DNA of 64,000 nucleotides from Ceratobasidium sp. AG-K (Eukaryota > Basidiomycota > Agaricomycetes > Cantharellales > Ceratobasidiaceae): assembly GCA_037039685.1 (NCBI GenBank), contig JAWNGF010000011.1, positions 1,736,001-1,800,000 of the forward strand, read 5' to 3'. This document shows, in pieces, positions 34,482-44,737 of the stretch. A program made the position numbers and the translations under genes. Every line of letters begins with the position of its first letter. The stretch's first letter is position 1. The notes under the pieces were generated by a model. The model made no database searches. It was not told where the DNA came from and saw only the letters and a program-made list of their open reading frames with translations.

Positions 34482-35906
34482 TGGTCTGTTCGGAACGAAA
34501 TGATGCCATGGATCGGGGCTATGTGGTATTGTGTAAGCGTGTAATTTACCCATCCAAAGCAGTTCATTGTCCCGATTCAACACGGTGAGACGCTCGTGTC
34601 GTGTTCGTTGTGCTTGGCGAGGAGCGGTACTCCAACGACAACGACATTGTCCAGCCTCGCGCTCGTTTCTTGGTTGGAATATTCCCACCGAACGGGCGTC
34701 TATCCTGGTTTTTGCCAATTGCGGTGCAGCAAGCCTTGAGGCGCATACAGCCCCGCTTTAGGAACAATGACCTTGGGCGCGAGATTAAGATGCGTGGGCA
34801 AAGTATAAAGACCTAGGTCATGGTGGGTAGGAATCATCGCTCCCCGTCTTGGTTTGGATCCGTCGCTCGTTTATGTAAATTATGTGTATTATTAGAATAG
34901 GTGAGTCGCTTGTCTCGTTTTCGAGGATTCAACTGACTTGTCTAGTAGATTATTAGAACCTAGATGTGGGCTCTGGAGCCGTTATACCCCTTCTTTGCAT
35001 ACTCTGTTTGATATACCCGTTCGACATACCCTAGAATCGATACCCACTAGACTATACCACCCGACTCGGACTCTTCGCGACTGTATCCCTAGTATCTATT
35101 CGACTCGGACGCATACCTCGATACCCTCACACCACACCCACTGTATACTAGACTGTATAACATCTGGCCTCTGATTTGTATCATAATGGGTACGCAACTC
35201 GTCTCGTTTTGGAGGTGTCTTTACTAAACTTGCCTTTTAGATGTCTACTTTATTATTCCCGACTATACCCACTATCGTCCCGTACCACCAACTTCCAGCT
35301 ATTTATCACTGTATCTATCTCGACCACGATCAATCGCCTCGTACAAGCTACCTAATTCTCGACTATTTATTCCAGTTTCTCAGCCTATCTATCTTCCCCT
35401 AATCCAGTACCCCCGCCCGACGCATACCCGAGCACGTTTACGCCCAAGTCATAGTTTTCGGGCACGCACGACGCTTTATGCTTGCCGAGGTGTTTTTGCC
35501 CGAGATCACCTGGGCGCTTTGCTCCAACACAGCTCTGACCATGGTTTTCGTTCCTTTCACACTCGTTCAGCTTGTTCTAACTTGTTCCTCGCATCTCGTG
35601 TATTTATATATTGTACAGCCTTTTAACTTATCACTACATCTAACCTATTTCCCATGTATTTATGTGACTGTCCATTTGTACCCCATAGCCACTTGCTGTA
35701 TCCGTAGATTGTCTATTCGCGTCGAATACCATGCCGTGTTTTTTCCAACTCGCGTGAGGTCTGAGTATTATGAATTGGGCAAAGCAACAGAATAAACTAA
35801 AACTCGAGTCCGTAAAATCTAAAACACCCGCACGCCACCTGAACACCTTCCGACCTCGACAGTTTGTCAACTCCATTCCTACACACCGGCCCCTCACCCT
35901 CGCCGC
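34482..35906. other. Intergenic with a pyrimidine-rich strand
   Basis: A frame at about 34578-34816 (F-L-V-G-I-F-P-P-N-G-R-L-S-W-F-L) is protein-like and may belong to the preceding gene, although an in-frame TGA at 34585-34587 separates them. From about 34930 to 35470 the plus strand is strongly C/T-rich with recurring CGACTCGGA-type words. It has no open frame of note. The rest is the 3' flank of the voltage-sensor gene. Confidence 0.4.
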
Positions 35907-36627
35907 TCACATACTGGCCCACAAATCCTCCGACTCGCCCGGATCCCCCCGGTTCATGCCAATATTCGGATTCGGCTTGCGCACAGGCGGAGAAGGCTCA
36001 TCCGCCCACCCATTCGGCCCGACGTCAAACACGACCTCTTGACGCAACGGCCTCTCGTCCTCGTCCAAATCAATATCCAGCCTCGAATAACCCTCCCGAT
36101 GGGTGGGCAGCGACAGATCGATCGCTTTCGGACGGGCAAAGAGAGATTGACCGGATTGGCGCATGACGGCTGCGAGACGTCCGAATTGCATGACGTTGCG
36201 GAATACGAGCAGCAAAGTGTCGAGGAGCTCTTCTTCTTTGGAGGTGGTGTTGCATGTTGTGCTGAAGAGCACGAGCAGGGTGATGACGCACAGTCCGGTG
36301 AGAAGGACGTCGAGGACGTTGAATGGGGATTTCCAGAATTGCTGCGGCGAGTTAGAAAAGTAAATGACTAGAACATGGACTTACTCGGCCAAAGGCAACG
36401 AGGCGGATGGAGACTTCAGCGATCATGACCGTGTTGACGATGATTTCGAGGACATAAAACGCCGTGCCAGGACACCCGTCCGACAACGACAGCGCAACAG
36501 TAGCGGCGCTCAAGGCCGCCATGACCAGATAGAGCAACACATACGCCCTCGAATGCACAAGTCGATTCGCAATGGCCCGACTGAGCTCATCGCGTGTGAG
36601 CTGGTACTGAGAGTGGGAAGAGTCCAT
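35907..36627 (-). CDS. Small voltage-sensor-domain (ion transport superfamily) membrane protein
   Basis: A four-helix membrane protein resembling the isolated voltage-sensor part of ion channels. Start placed at 36627 (M-D-S-S-H-S) rather than the longer frame to 36702, which would overlap the divergent gene. Exons 36627-36385 and 36341-35907, intron 43 nt, 225 aa. Helices: S1 about residues 26-48 (L-L-Y-L-V-M-A-A-L), S2 about 55-80 (V-L-E-I-I-V-N-T-V), S3 about 85-108 (L-D-V-L-L-T-G-L) and S4 about 118-140 (L-L-L-V-F-R-N-V-M-Q-F-G-R-L-A-A-V-M-R). S4 has Arg at widely spaced positions, fewer than classical sensors. An acidic cytosolic tail follows. There is no pore domain. Ion selectivity (proton or otherwise) or a regulatory role cannot be decided here. 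Divergent from the Rap1-like gene with a 28-bp gap. Confidence 0.72.
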
Positions 36628-36644
36628 CACGTGATCACGTGATG
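36625..36644. promoter_or_regulatory. Perfect 20-bp palindrome with two CACGTG boxes
   Basis: The sequence reads identically on both strands across 36625-36644 and contains CACGTG at 36628-36633 and 36636-36641. It fills most of the 28-bp gap between the two divergent start codons and overlaps the start codon of the voltage-sensor gene. CACGTG is the core site of bHLH factors (E-box; Pho4, Cbf1 and USF type in fungi and animals). Two helically spaced cores in one palindrome suggest a co-regulating operator, or a site in the 5' leader. Confidence 0.6.
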
Positions 36645-36655
36645 GCATAGCGGGC

Positions 36656-38120
36656 ATGGGTGTTATGCCTGCCAGCACCATGCCGTTTCCCGTGTTTGAC
36701 AAGCCGCGTCGCCCAGCGCTGGCACCGACCGATTCGCTGATATTTATCGACCACCTGGGCGATCCTCTGCCTGTCTTTGTCCATAAAGATGTCCCTGCGC
36801 GGGATACACTCTGTCATCTCGTCACACACCATGGCGGCCACCTCACCCTCACCATGCGTCATGCAGTCTACCTGATTGTCGATCCCATGTCGTCGGACGG
36901 TCAGGACACGATAGACGGCTATGGCGACCGCTCTGACAAGCGTGTATTAAGACCAGAGTGGCTGCATCTGTCCGTCGCCGGGGGGAAACTCGCCATCGCC
37001 AACGACTGGGCGGGATGCAGACTCGGACGCACACCCATTCCCCGCAAACGCCCCGCCGATGATCTACCCGACCCAGCCCCGAAACAACAGCGCACGGACC
37101 CCGCCCCGGTATCATACCAGTACAACCCAGGCTACCCCCTCGTCCCGGGGTACTATCCCAACCCCCAGCCGTACGCGTATTACGACCCTGCACCGCAACC
37201 CCAGCCTGCCCCCTCGCCTCCGATCAAGAAACGCAACCCTCGTCCGCCGAGGCAGCCGAACCGTCCCTGGACGCTCGAGGAAAATGTTGCGTTGTATAAT
37301 TTTATGGCCCAGCATCCGGCCCCGAGCGAGCGCGAACAGGCCACGCTTGTGCGTCGGTGGGCAAAAGAGACTCGTCCAGACCGGGGACGTCAGAGTTGGG
37401 TTGCGCATGCGTTTGCCAGTGAGTCCTCCGTTTGCATTTAGGGTACTACTAATCCGTGCAGCCTCGTTTAAAAATTGGGTCAAGGAGTACGAGGCGGGCA
37501 ACGTCAATGCCAACCCCGCCGATTTTAATACTGGTGCAGACGCAGATGCAGAAGCCGAAGCCGACCCAGACCATGATTCCGACCAACAGTTCCCCGAATC
37601 CTCGCAAAACGATCAATTCACCGAACCTCAAAACGGGCAGTTTACCGAGGGCCAGATGAACCCGCCTGCGTCGTATGCCGGGTTCCAGGCACAGTATACC
37701 GCCACTGCTTCTAGTTCGAGTCAGGGCCAGACCTACACTTCCCCGCCCGCCCAGCAGTATACGTCCCCGCCGAGTTCGCAGACGTACGCTTCCCCCTCGA
37801 GTTCGTCCCAAAACTATACTCAGCCGGCCCAGACGCCTGCGCCAGCTGCGTTTCCGGCCACACAAGCTGCCCCGGCTACATTCTCTAGTACACCCGCTGC
37901 ATCGTCTACGTTTTCTAGCGCTCCGGCTACTTCGTCCAACTTTCCCTCCACTCCCGCTGGGTCTTCAAACTTTCCTACGACCCCCGCTGGACCTGAGGAA
38001 TCCACCGAGGCGAGCCCGGCTCCGAGCACCTCGGGATCTAACGCTGCTGGTTTCCCGCCTATGTATCCGATGGTGTATCCTCCCGCAAATGGGGAGACTG
38101 ACACCAAGGAGAGCGTCTAG
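36656..38120 (+). CDS. BRCT plus Myb-like protein, Rap1-like
   Basis: Possible telomere-associated Rap1/TRF2-interacting protein, on the basis of domain order. Exons 36656-37418 and 37462-38120 (43-nt intron), 473 aa. The N-terminal BRCT-like region (about residues 22-115) shows S-L-I-F-I-D-H-L-G, L-V-T-H-H-G-G, Y-L-I-V-D-P and R-P-E-W-L-H-L-S-V. A Lys/Pro/Tyr-rich linker follows. The Myb-like segment (about 202-270) reads R-P-W-T-L-E-E-N-V-A-L-Y-N-F-M, W-A-K-E-T-R-P-D-R-G-R-Q-S-W, and after the intron S-F-K-N-W-V-K-E-Y. The C-terminal 200 residues are acidic and then Ser/Thr/Pro/Gln-rich. I cannot see the C-terminal Rap1 protein-interaction domain. Alternative: a generic BRCT/SANT nuclear protein. 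Its expression is probably tied to the divergent neighbour through the shared palindromic site. Confidence 0.6.
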
Positions 38121-38788
38121 TGCGCACGTAGTTGGATTGAAGTCGGGCAGAGGGTAGAGGAGCTGAGCAGTAGGGAGTACAGGCGAACACATGGAAAACG
38201 TGAATCGTATACACGGACTGAATTTCTTGGTGATCTATGTGTATAGTGCTTTTTGGTTATTTGTATGTAGAACGTGCGAATGTTTTATGAAGATTTTACT
38301 GGGTTTGACGAATGCGAGCGAGCCAGAATCTGGCCGTATGATCAGTTGACACATGAAAGATATCCTACTACTTGGTAGGGTTCCGCTTCCCGGTCAGCCA
38401 CGGTACTGAAGCATTTATTTGATTAGAAAAGAGACCAGTGTCTGAGAAAACATAAATGGAGACATAGACTGATAAGAACCCTAAGATACGATGACTAATG
38501 TAACGTGAATACTACACCATGGTGAGACCTTGGCGATCAGTGATGTCACACAAAGCAAGAGAAGAATAACATAAAGGATTGGCCAGTACTTGAAGAAGAA
38601 ATGCGCAACCTCCAAGGTAAGCGTTGACAAGTGACAATCACAACCGTACGTATACGCAGTAACTGTTGCTTGAAAACACCCTTCCCCACCAGGCCTGGAT
38701 CCTGCCCAGTGTCAAATCTTAGATTTTGTTGGGAACACCCAACACCTCAGGGTCCACGCCCGCGTAGGCCCCGCCCGATAAGTACTGG
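38121..38788. other. Convergent 3' flanks, with duplicated segment
   Basis: It contains the 3' flank of the Rap1-like gene and that of the one-TM gene. The part at 38213-38325 is duplicated at 39983-40095. Nothing coding is supported. Confidence 0.5.
38213..38325. repeat. Segmental duplication arm 1
   Basis: This stretch (from CACGGACTGA through TGGTTATTTGTATGTAGA to GCGAGCGAG) recurs in the same order and orientation at 39983-40095 with scattered differences. It marks the left end of a duplicated unit that also carries the one-TM gene. Confidence 0.75.
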
Positions 38789-39610
38789 CTACCCAAATAA
38801 CACGACGAACGTGACCGCCACCTCGTTCTTCCTCCTCAACGATTGCATCTCACGCTCTAGATTCTCGTGTTTGTTCGCCATGCGCCTATACTGCTCACAG
38901 CTAGAATCCTCTAGCGACACAAAATTTCCTTGAACTTGTGCTAACGTGCGTTCGCTGGACGAGGATTGAGTAAACTTTACACATGTTAGCTTTTCAGTTA
39001 TGACGGATGAACATATCAAACCCACACAAAGCAGTGCAAGTCGAAACACTAGCTTCCATGACGCGTCCATGAGCTCTTCTCTTTTCTGTTCAGCCAAATC
39101 GTGGACGTGGAGCCGTGATAGAAACTTGAATCTTGATCGATAACTTTGAATACTCTGCAATTGAGCAAGGGCGAGTCCAAGGTTACTGAAATAGAGTATT
39201 AGCCTATACTCGGCGAGAAGATGGCGTAGATCCATTTACTCATAGAATTGTTGCAACTCTTCAAGAAGGTTTAACAAATCGTGGTTGTCGGTCGAAAGGC
39301 TTTCCAATTGTTCAGCGGCTTCCCCCAGGAGACAGATCATTCTCTTCATGGTATCGATCAGCGGTTGAGCGCCTAAGCTACTCTCTTTGGGGGTCTGCGA
39401 TGCGACAGTGTGTCATGGTGCGAGACAAATTTTAACCATACGCAGAATAGAACGTACCCTCAGACACGTATAGAGGTCGTTCAACTGTCGCGTGACTTCC
39501 AAAGCAAGCGGAAAATTCAACATCTGTGCAGTGCGTGAGGCGGCGTAAAACATCTCGGTATTCAGATCGCGCCTGGGTACGGCCGCGGTCCGCCTCTGAT
39601 CGTGAGGCAT
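38789..39610 (-). CDS. Uncharacterised one-TM coiled-coil protein (intact copy)
   Basis: Function unknown. Start at 39610 (M-P-H-D-Q), matched by the decayed copy's M-P-P-N-Q. Exons 39610-39458, 39394-39240, 39185-38789, total 705 nt (234 aa). The N-terminal half is helical and Leu-rich (Q-M-L-N-F-P-L-A-L-E-V-T-R-Q-L-N-D-L-Y, then I-D-T-M-K-R-M-I-C-L-L-G-E-A-A-E-Q-L, L-L-E-E-L-Q-Q-F-Y). The third exon has E-L-M-D-A-S-W-K-L followed by a membrane helix (L-A-L-L-C-V-G-L-I-C-S-S-V). A coiled-coil C-terminus (R-R-M-A-N-K-H-E-N-L-E-R-E-M-Q-S-L) ends in a short hydrophobic tail. The decayed paralogue lies at 40752-41544. Confidence 0.72.
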
Positions 39611-39982
39611 CGCTCGCCACCGATTCACTCCGTACGATGTGGTGGTAGGGGGAAGGACAGCTCTGGTCGATACTCAAGAGTGAACACATGTACCATAGCA
39701 CCGCCTTTGAGACACCGCCCAAACTTTTCAAACTATCCGGTTGTTCGGATGGTTTTACACATCTTTTTGTGGTCTCGCTGGATATATGCGTGTGCCCCTG
39801 CTAGGCAACTTGCTCGCTACGTATTGACATTTCGGTACCGTTGGAGGCATTCGCACCCTCTTACCCGCTGAGGCTGAGGCTGAGACCCATGTATATGGGA
39901 GGTGAGCAGCGGGTACGATGAATGAGAACGGGGTGGTTGGAGCGGGGTGTAGTAACGGATGAAGAAAACCATGAATGATAAC

Positions 39983-40095
39983 ACGGACTGAGCCTTTTAG
40001 ATTGGTCTATGCATTTAGTACTGTTTGGTTATTTGTATGTAGAGCGCACAGATTTTTATAAATTTTTACTAGCTCTGGCGAACGCGAGCGGGTCG
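39983..40095. repeat. Segmental duplication arm 2
   Basis: Second copy of 38213-38325, direct orientation. It shares CACGGACTGA, TGGTTATTTGTATGTAGA and GCGAGCG words in order. It ends directly at a run of 14 G (40095-40108). Confidence 0.75.
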
Positions 40096-40108
40096 GGGGG
40101 GGGGGGGG
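40095..40108 (+). repeat. Poly-G run (14)
   Basis: Uninterrupted G tract at the end of duplication arm 2. Such tracts are prone to length errors in sequencing and to slippage in vivo. Confidence 0.9.
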
Positions 40109-40751
40109 CACACTGGTGATCCCAAGATATGAGGGACAGCCCGATCTAGTTTCGGTTTGAAATCGCCCTGCTTCTTATCGCATTCTAAAATGAGCTTGGC
40201 ATGCATTCATGGCGTTATAACGAAGTAGATACCAAGCGGCTCTGAGCTAGTGGTAGTCTCAAAGAGGGAGAGCCGACCATGCGAATGTCAATATGGAGCT
40301 CTGGTGATGAATGATTTGGCGTGCATTACCATACAAAAATCATAAAAGTCAAGAGTGGTACATACACAAGCAACACGACATAAGACAACAACACCTTGGT
40401 CGACAGGGAAGAAAGGCATAATGAGCTTTGATGAGAGAGTGATACCGTAGCACTACACAGAACTTAAATGGGAACACATAACCAAACGGGAGTAACACTG
40501 GCCAGCACTTGGGGATGGGCGGTTTGGTAAGATTCACTCACTTACTACTTTTTATGGCAGTGCAAACGACACAGTGAAGGACAACGATCAACAATTAGAG
40601 GATAATAGGTGAGTGAGATCCAACTTAGCCGCACCGCGCCATAGGTTCTGTCTAAGATAGACCCTCGGGGTCCACGGGCAGCGTGAGACACGCCCGTGAA
40701 TCAAGTTGGCGTGGGACGCTGCCAACGTGGAGCCCGCCCTATAAGTACTGG

Positions 40752-41544
40752 CTATTTAAATAAAACGATCGACACGCTCGATACGATCATTGTATCACCC
40801 CGCTTCATCAGTGATCGTACCTCGCGCACCAGATCCTCGTGCTCCTCCATCACATCTCGTCGAAACAGCGCTAGCGCGCGTCTGCTGTGCCAGGCTTGAG
40901 TGAACTTCACTTCTTGTTAGTCCGCGGTTATACAGAATCAGAACACCGAACCCACTCCGAGCACCGCAAGCTGAACAGTCAATCTCAACGTGGTGTCCAT
41001 GAGCTCCTCTCGCGTCTGCTCAATCAACTCCTGAAGAGATACGTGATGCAACAACTTGTGGGTAAACCCATGGCTCTGACTGCTCTGCAGCCGAGCAAGA
41101 GAGGCTACAAGATGGCTGGATTACGGTGTGAGCATTGAATGCAGGGGAGAGAGCACGTGTTAATATACTTACTCATAGAACCTCTGCAGCTCCTCGAGAA
41201 GCATCAAGTTATTAACATCGTCAGTCCAAAGATCTCCTAGTTCGCCAGCGGCGTTGTCCAAGATGTGAATCGTTCCTTCGATATTGTGGATTAACGATTC
41301 AACCCCCAAGCCATTCCTTTCGGGAGCCTGAAATGGTACAGAGCGGCGTTATTGCGAGAACGGTTCTAGGATAATATAACTTAGTACAAACCCTGAGATT
41401 CGCATATAGGTTGCTCAGTTGTCGAACCACCTCTTGTGCAAGTGGAAAGTTCGATATTTGGGGAGCCTGTAAGACGACATGAGCAGCGTCGGCGCCCAAA
41501 CTACGTCTACGTTGGACCGCAGCCCACCCCTGGTTAGGTGGCAT
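40752..41544 (-). pseudogene. Decayed copy of the one-TM coiled-coil gene
   Basis: Exon 1 from 41544 (M-P-P-N-Q, then N-F-P-L-A-Q-E-V-V-R-Q-L-S-N-L-Y) and exon 2 (L-I-H-N-I-E-G-T-I-H-I-L, L-L-E-E-L-Q-R-F-Y) align with the intact gene at 38789-39610. In exon 3 (S-L-A-R-L-Q-S-S-Q, E-E-L-M-D-T-T-L-R-L) the acceptor is one base out of phase. In-frame TGA and TAA codons interrupt the membrane-helix region after G-V-G-S-V-F. The homologous tail then continues open (V-K-F-T-Q, V-M-E-E-H-E-D-L-V-R-E-V-R-S-L) to a stop at 40752-40754. Several independent lesions make sequencing error an unlikely sole cause. A truncated product is conceivable. Confidence 0.75.
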
Positions 41545-44500
41545 TGCGGCTCAACAACGCGCAACGGACTCTACGAGATGTGGAGTGGTGGTAAGAGGGG
41601 AAAAGACGCTGCTTTTTATCAACGGTGTTGGTATATATAGTTTATCCCACGAGGCTGTGCGCAGGGCACCTCAAAGCTGGTTCACATATTCAGCCAGCCA
41701 AGCGCCTGTTTCTACGATGGGAGTATCCGGTGCAATGCAAAGTATACTGATATTGATGGATACAAAAGCTTTTGGCAAAGGCCCACGCGATTGCAGTGCT
41801 CAAACCTCTTTCCTTTGAAGAATTGCCTGGTAAATCGGAGCTCTGCGCCCATACTGTATATAGTTATTCGCACTCCATTCCATTGCAGTTGCGCTTGGCC
41901 TTGGTCTCAGAAGTTTCTGGTTGGGGATCAGCAATTGCCAAACCCGGAAGGTCATGCGGTTTGCTTAGCACTCAGCGGTTGTTGTATGCGCCTGGCGGTT
42001 AGGATACTGGGCAAGTCTCTATGTGTAAATAGGTCATGAGAATCTTGGGAAGCTGGGCCGAGTAGTATTTTCTGAAAATCCCCTGACCATGTGTTCATGT
42101 ACAAGCCTCTAGATTTAGGTCTCATGTGCCTCAGGCCAAGATTTAATAATGGTGAGCGGTAGATGGCCCGCATAGTAGCCTATGCTAGAGGGACTCCAAG
42201 ACAATTGTCCATCCGGTTCTGAGTTGAAAGTCTAACCGATTTCTCAGCATGGCGTCAGGGGCAGAGGTTTTTACTAGGTCTTCGTTATGTGAGCACGCCT
42301 GTGGTTGCCGTTTGATCCGAGGGGCCGCTGATGCTCCCCCCCCCCCCCCCCCTAGCTTGATTTCTTGCACTGGAAGCCTTGAGCTAACAACCTTTCTGGG
42401 TTTCGCCCGAAATTACCCCTATTTTCTTTCCTTCTCTGAGAACAAGCCGGGCGTTTGTTACGTATGTATGGGGACTCTACCCCAGGGACTTGCCACCGGG
42501 CGACTCAATAATCATAGCACCCTAAGCGCCCAGAAACAACAATGCGAGCGCTACTGCACATGAAATAGTGGTGGCGAAAGAGTTATACGAGCTAAGAGGG
42601 CTGACGCAGGGTGTTGTGTAGACGTAAATAAATCCTAATTTACTACGTAGTCTACAATCATCATGGTTACCTATGGACAATGCATCTCAGATGGAGGGAA
42701 GAGAAAATATATGTACAAGACGAGCCAAGAATAAATAACACAGCATATGCAAACTTGTGATAAACATGCAAAGTCGAATAAATATCGAAACAACAATAAG
42801 TGCTGGCTAGTACTTGGGGATGCGAGCACTGAGCCCACAGGGCGCCATTCTAACCAGCGGTCTGGGAACAACTTCTGACCTCCCACTTACTCAGAAGACT
42901 GTATGCGCTTGCACCTGCCAAGCAGTCAGGCAATCCAACCCTGACCGCTTTCCTAAAATATTGGTGCGGATATCAATATTGTTTCGATGGTTGCCCGTAG
43001 ATAATGTTTAGCTCGGGATTTGTTTGGCATTAGCCCACGTGATGACTATGCAAAGCGATTGCTTGTGCGTATATTAGCACACATAGTGAGGCCTATTTCG
43101 ATAAATTACCAACTATTTGAAGCTCGCAATTCATTTTCGGACAATAGTAATCGGTTAATGGGCCGCATATACGCTCTGGCCCTGGCCAAGTTGAGTGAAA
43201 GACTGGTGCCGAGCATTAATGAGAGGTCTAGTGTGCTTCGTTCCGAGTGGGTATATTGAGGGCGAAAACCTAAGGTAATTGAAAGGCTTCCTGCCCGTTA
43301 GAGCAGCCAAATTCCGTGCAACTGTCGACTGTCGGACAGCGTAGCTAGACGTCGTGAGCTGGATCCCTGGTAGGTATTCCCTTCCCAGTTTGCCACCGAG
43401 TCAATTTGTTGACCACTGAACGATCCTAGGGCCGGGAATAAGCTAGCTCATTGCTGTGCCACTTGTCGGGCCTCTAGCCTCTCCCCTCGACAGGCTTCGA
43501 ATGCTCCTCCGTGGAGACGCGAAGCTTGTAGATAGTATCTGACATCGAGGGCGTGGTAAGAACGTACGAGTGATGTATGTATCACTAGCGTCGGTCATGT
43601 GTGTCTCGTGTTTGATGCTCATCGTGGGGCTGGAGCACGTCTCAATAATTATTCCGTAAAGCCGTCCAGGCGGGCCAATAATCGCACACAACAGGCGCCC
43701 AGAGATCTGGATATCCGAGCAATTGACCAAATCACAAAGCGGCTTGCGCCGCCGCTCCGAGAGTACTTTTTACCGGACTAGGCAACAAGGTCTATTCACG
43801 CACATGCATTATCCGCAGGTTCTCCGCTCAATTACCGACTTTCCTATGCTCTCTCAATCGGTCATGAGCGATGTGGGACTAGATTATCTCAAAGCCGAGG
43901 CAAACACGTTTATTGAGGTAACGGACCGGCCCCGGAGTAAGTTTTGGTCCCGCGCCCTTGTACTATCCTGGCGGGCTTACGCGAGGCGGCCCGGAGGACT
44001 CTTGGGGGGCGTGATCAGGCGCTTGATTGGCCTGGGATCAGACCTGGTAAGTGGGGATATGTTTGGCTCTGATGGTAATAGCCGTAAGCAAAGTCGCTGC
44101 ACATGTGCCGACCCCTGGGATGGCAATGTGTGCAGAACCGGGCCCCGGTGAGTAGCATTGAGTTATGATTGTAAACGGAGATCGTGTTGGAACACTTGGA
44201 CGTGCATACAACCTGAGGACGACACCTTCGTCTGAAACGCCGCCCGCGCCACCACCCTCAGTCGTGGAGTATCATTCGGGGATAGCCATTTGGAGTCTAA
44301 TACAGTCACCAAGGACCTGGCAAGAAGCGTCGTCATAATTGCATGGCCCAACGATACCTTGTTTTGCCTCATTGTCGCTGAAACAAGCGCTGGTACTCCG
44401 GGCGGGTGGCGCGTCACTTCCTAGTGCCTGCTTTGATGGCTCGGGATCTTGCGCAACCGATCTTCATGTAGATCTTCTCGACTTCTTATGAGAGGCTTTC

Positions 44501-44737
44501 ATCGCATTAACATAATGCACTCATTATCGTCCAGACAAATGTTGGTCGTTGGAAAACAATGCAAGTCACTATTTTGGACCGGTCTCAATCTTGACCGAAT
44601 CGAATAAGATCCCGCTGTGCTTTGGGCTTGTGTCAAACACTTTCCCCATCCCTGCTCTCATCGCTCTCTGGTAGAGTGCTCCTCGGTCCGCTTCATATAT
44701 ACCCCACTGGTTCATCCCCTTCGCATTATCCTCCAAC
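41545..44737. other. Gene-poor interval, 3.2 kb
   Basis: It contains a 17-C run (42336-42352), a block near 42790-42830 resembling the 3' flanks of the duplicated one-TM genes, and weak frames. The best of these (43723-44151, +) includes a plausible helical stretch (S-Q-S-V-M-S-D-V-G-L-D-Y-L-K-A-E-A) and ends Cys-rich, but has no known domain, no neighbouring exons and poor flanks. I treat it as unproven. Confidence 0.4.
42336..42352 (+). repeat. Poly-C run (17)
   Basis: Uninterrupted C tract in the gene-poor interval downstream of the duplicated one-TM genes. Confidence 0.9.

Larger units (their letters stand above)
39611..40751. other. Intergenic between duplicated copies
   Basis: Promoter side of the intact one-TM gene, then duplication arm 2 and a 14-G run, then the 3' flank of the decayed copy. 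Around 40480-40520 a short block (GGCCAGCACTTGGGGATG) resembles sequence near 38585 and 42800. No gene is supported. Confidence 0.45.

Noticed and set aside
37059..38157. Large frames overlapping the Rap1-like gene on both strands
   Set aside because: Part of the 353-codon frame includes the true second exon, but upstream of the intron it is out of frame with the BRCT and Myb motifs. The rest are low-complexity shadows.
43020..44151. Possible gene in the gene-poor interval
   Set aside because: The frames are interrupted, with no recognisable domain and no consistent splice chain. Left as an unproven frame.
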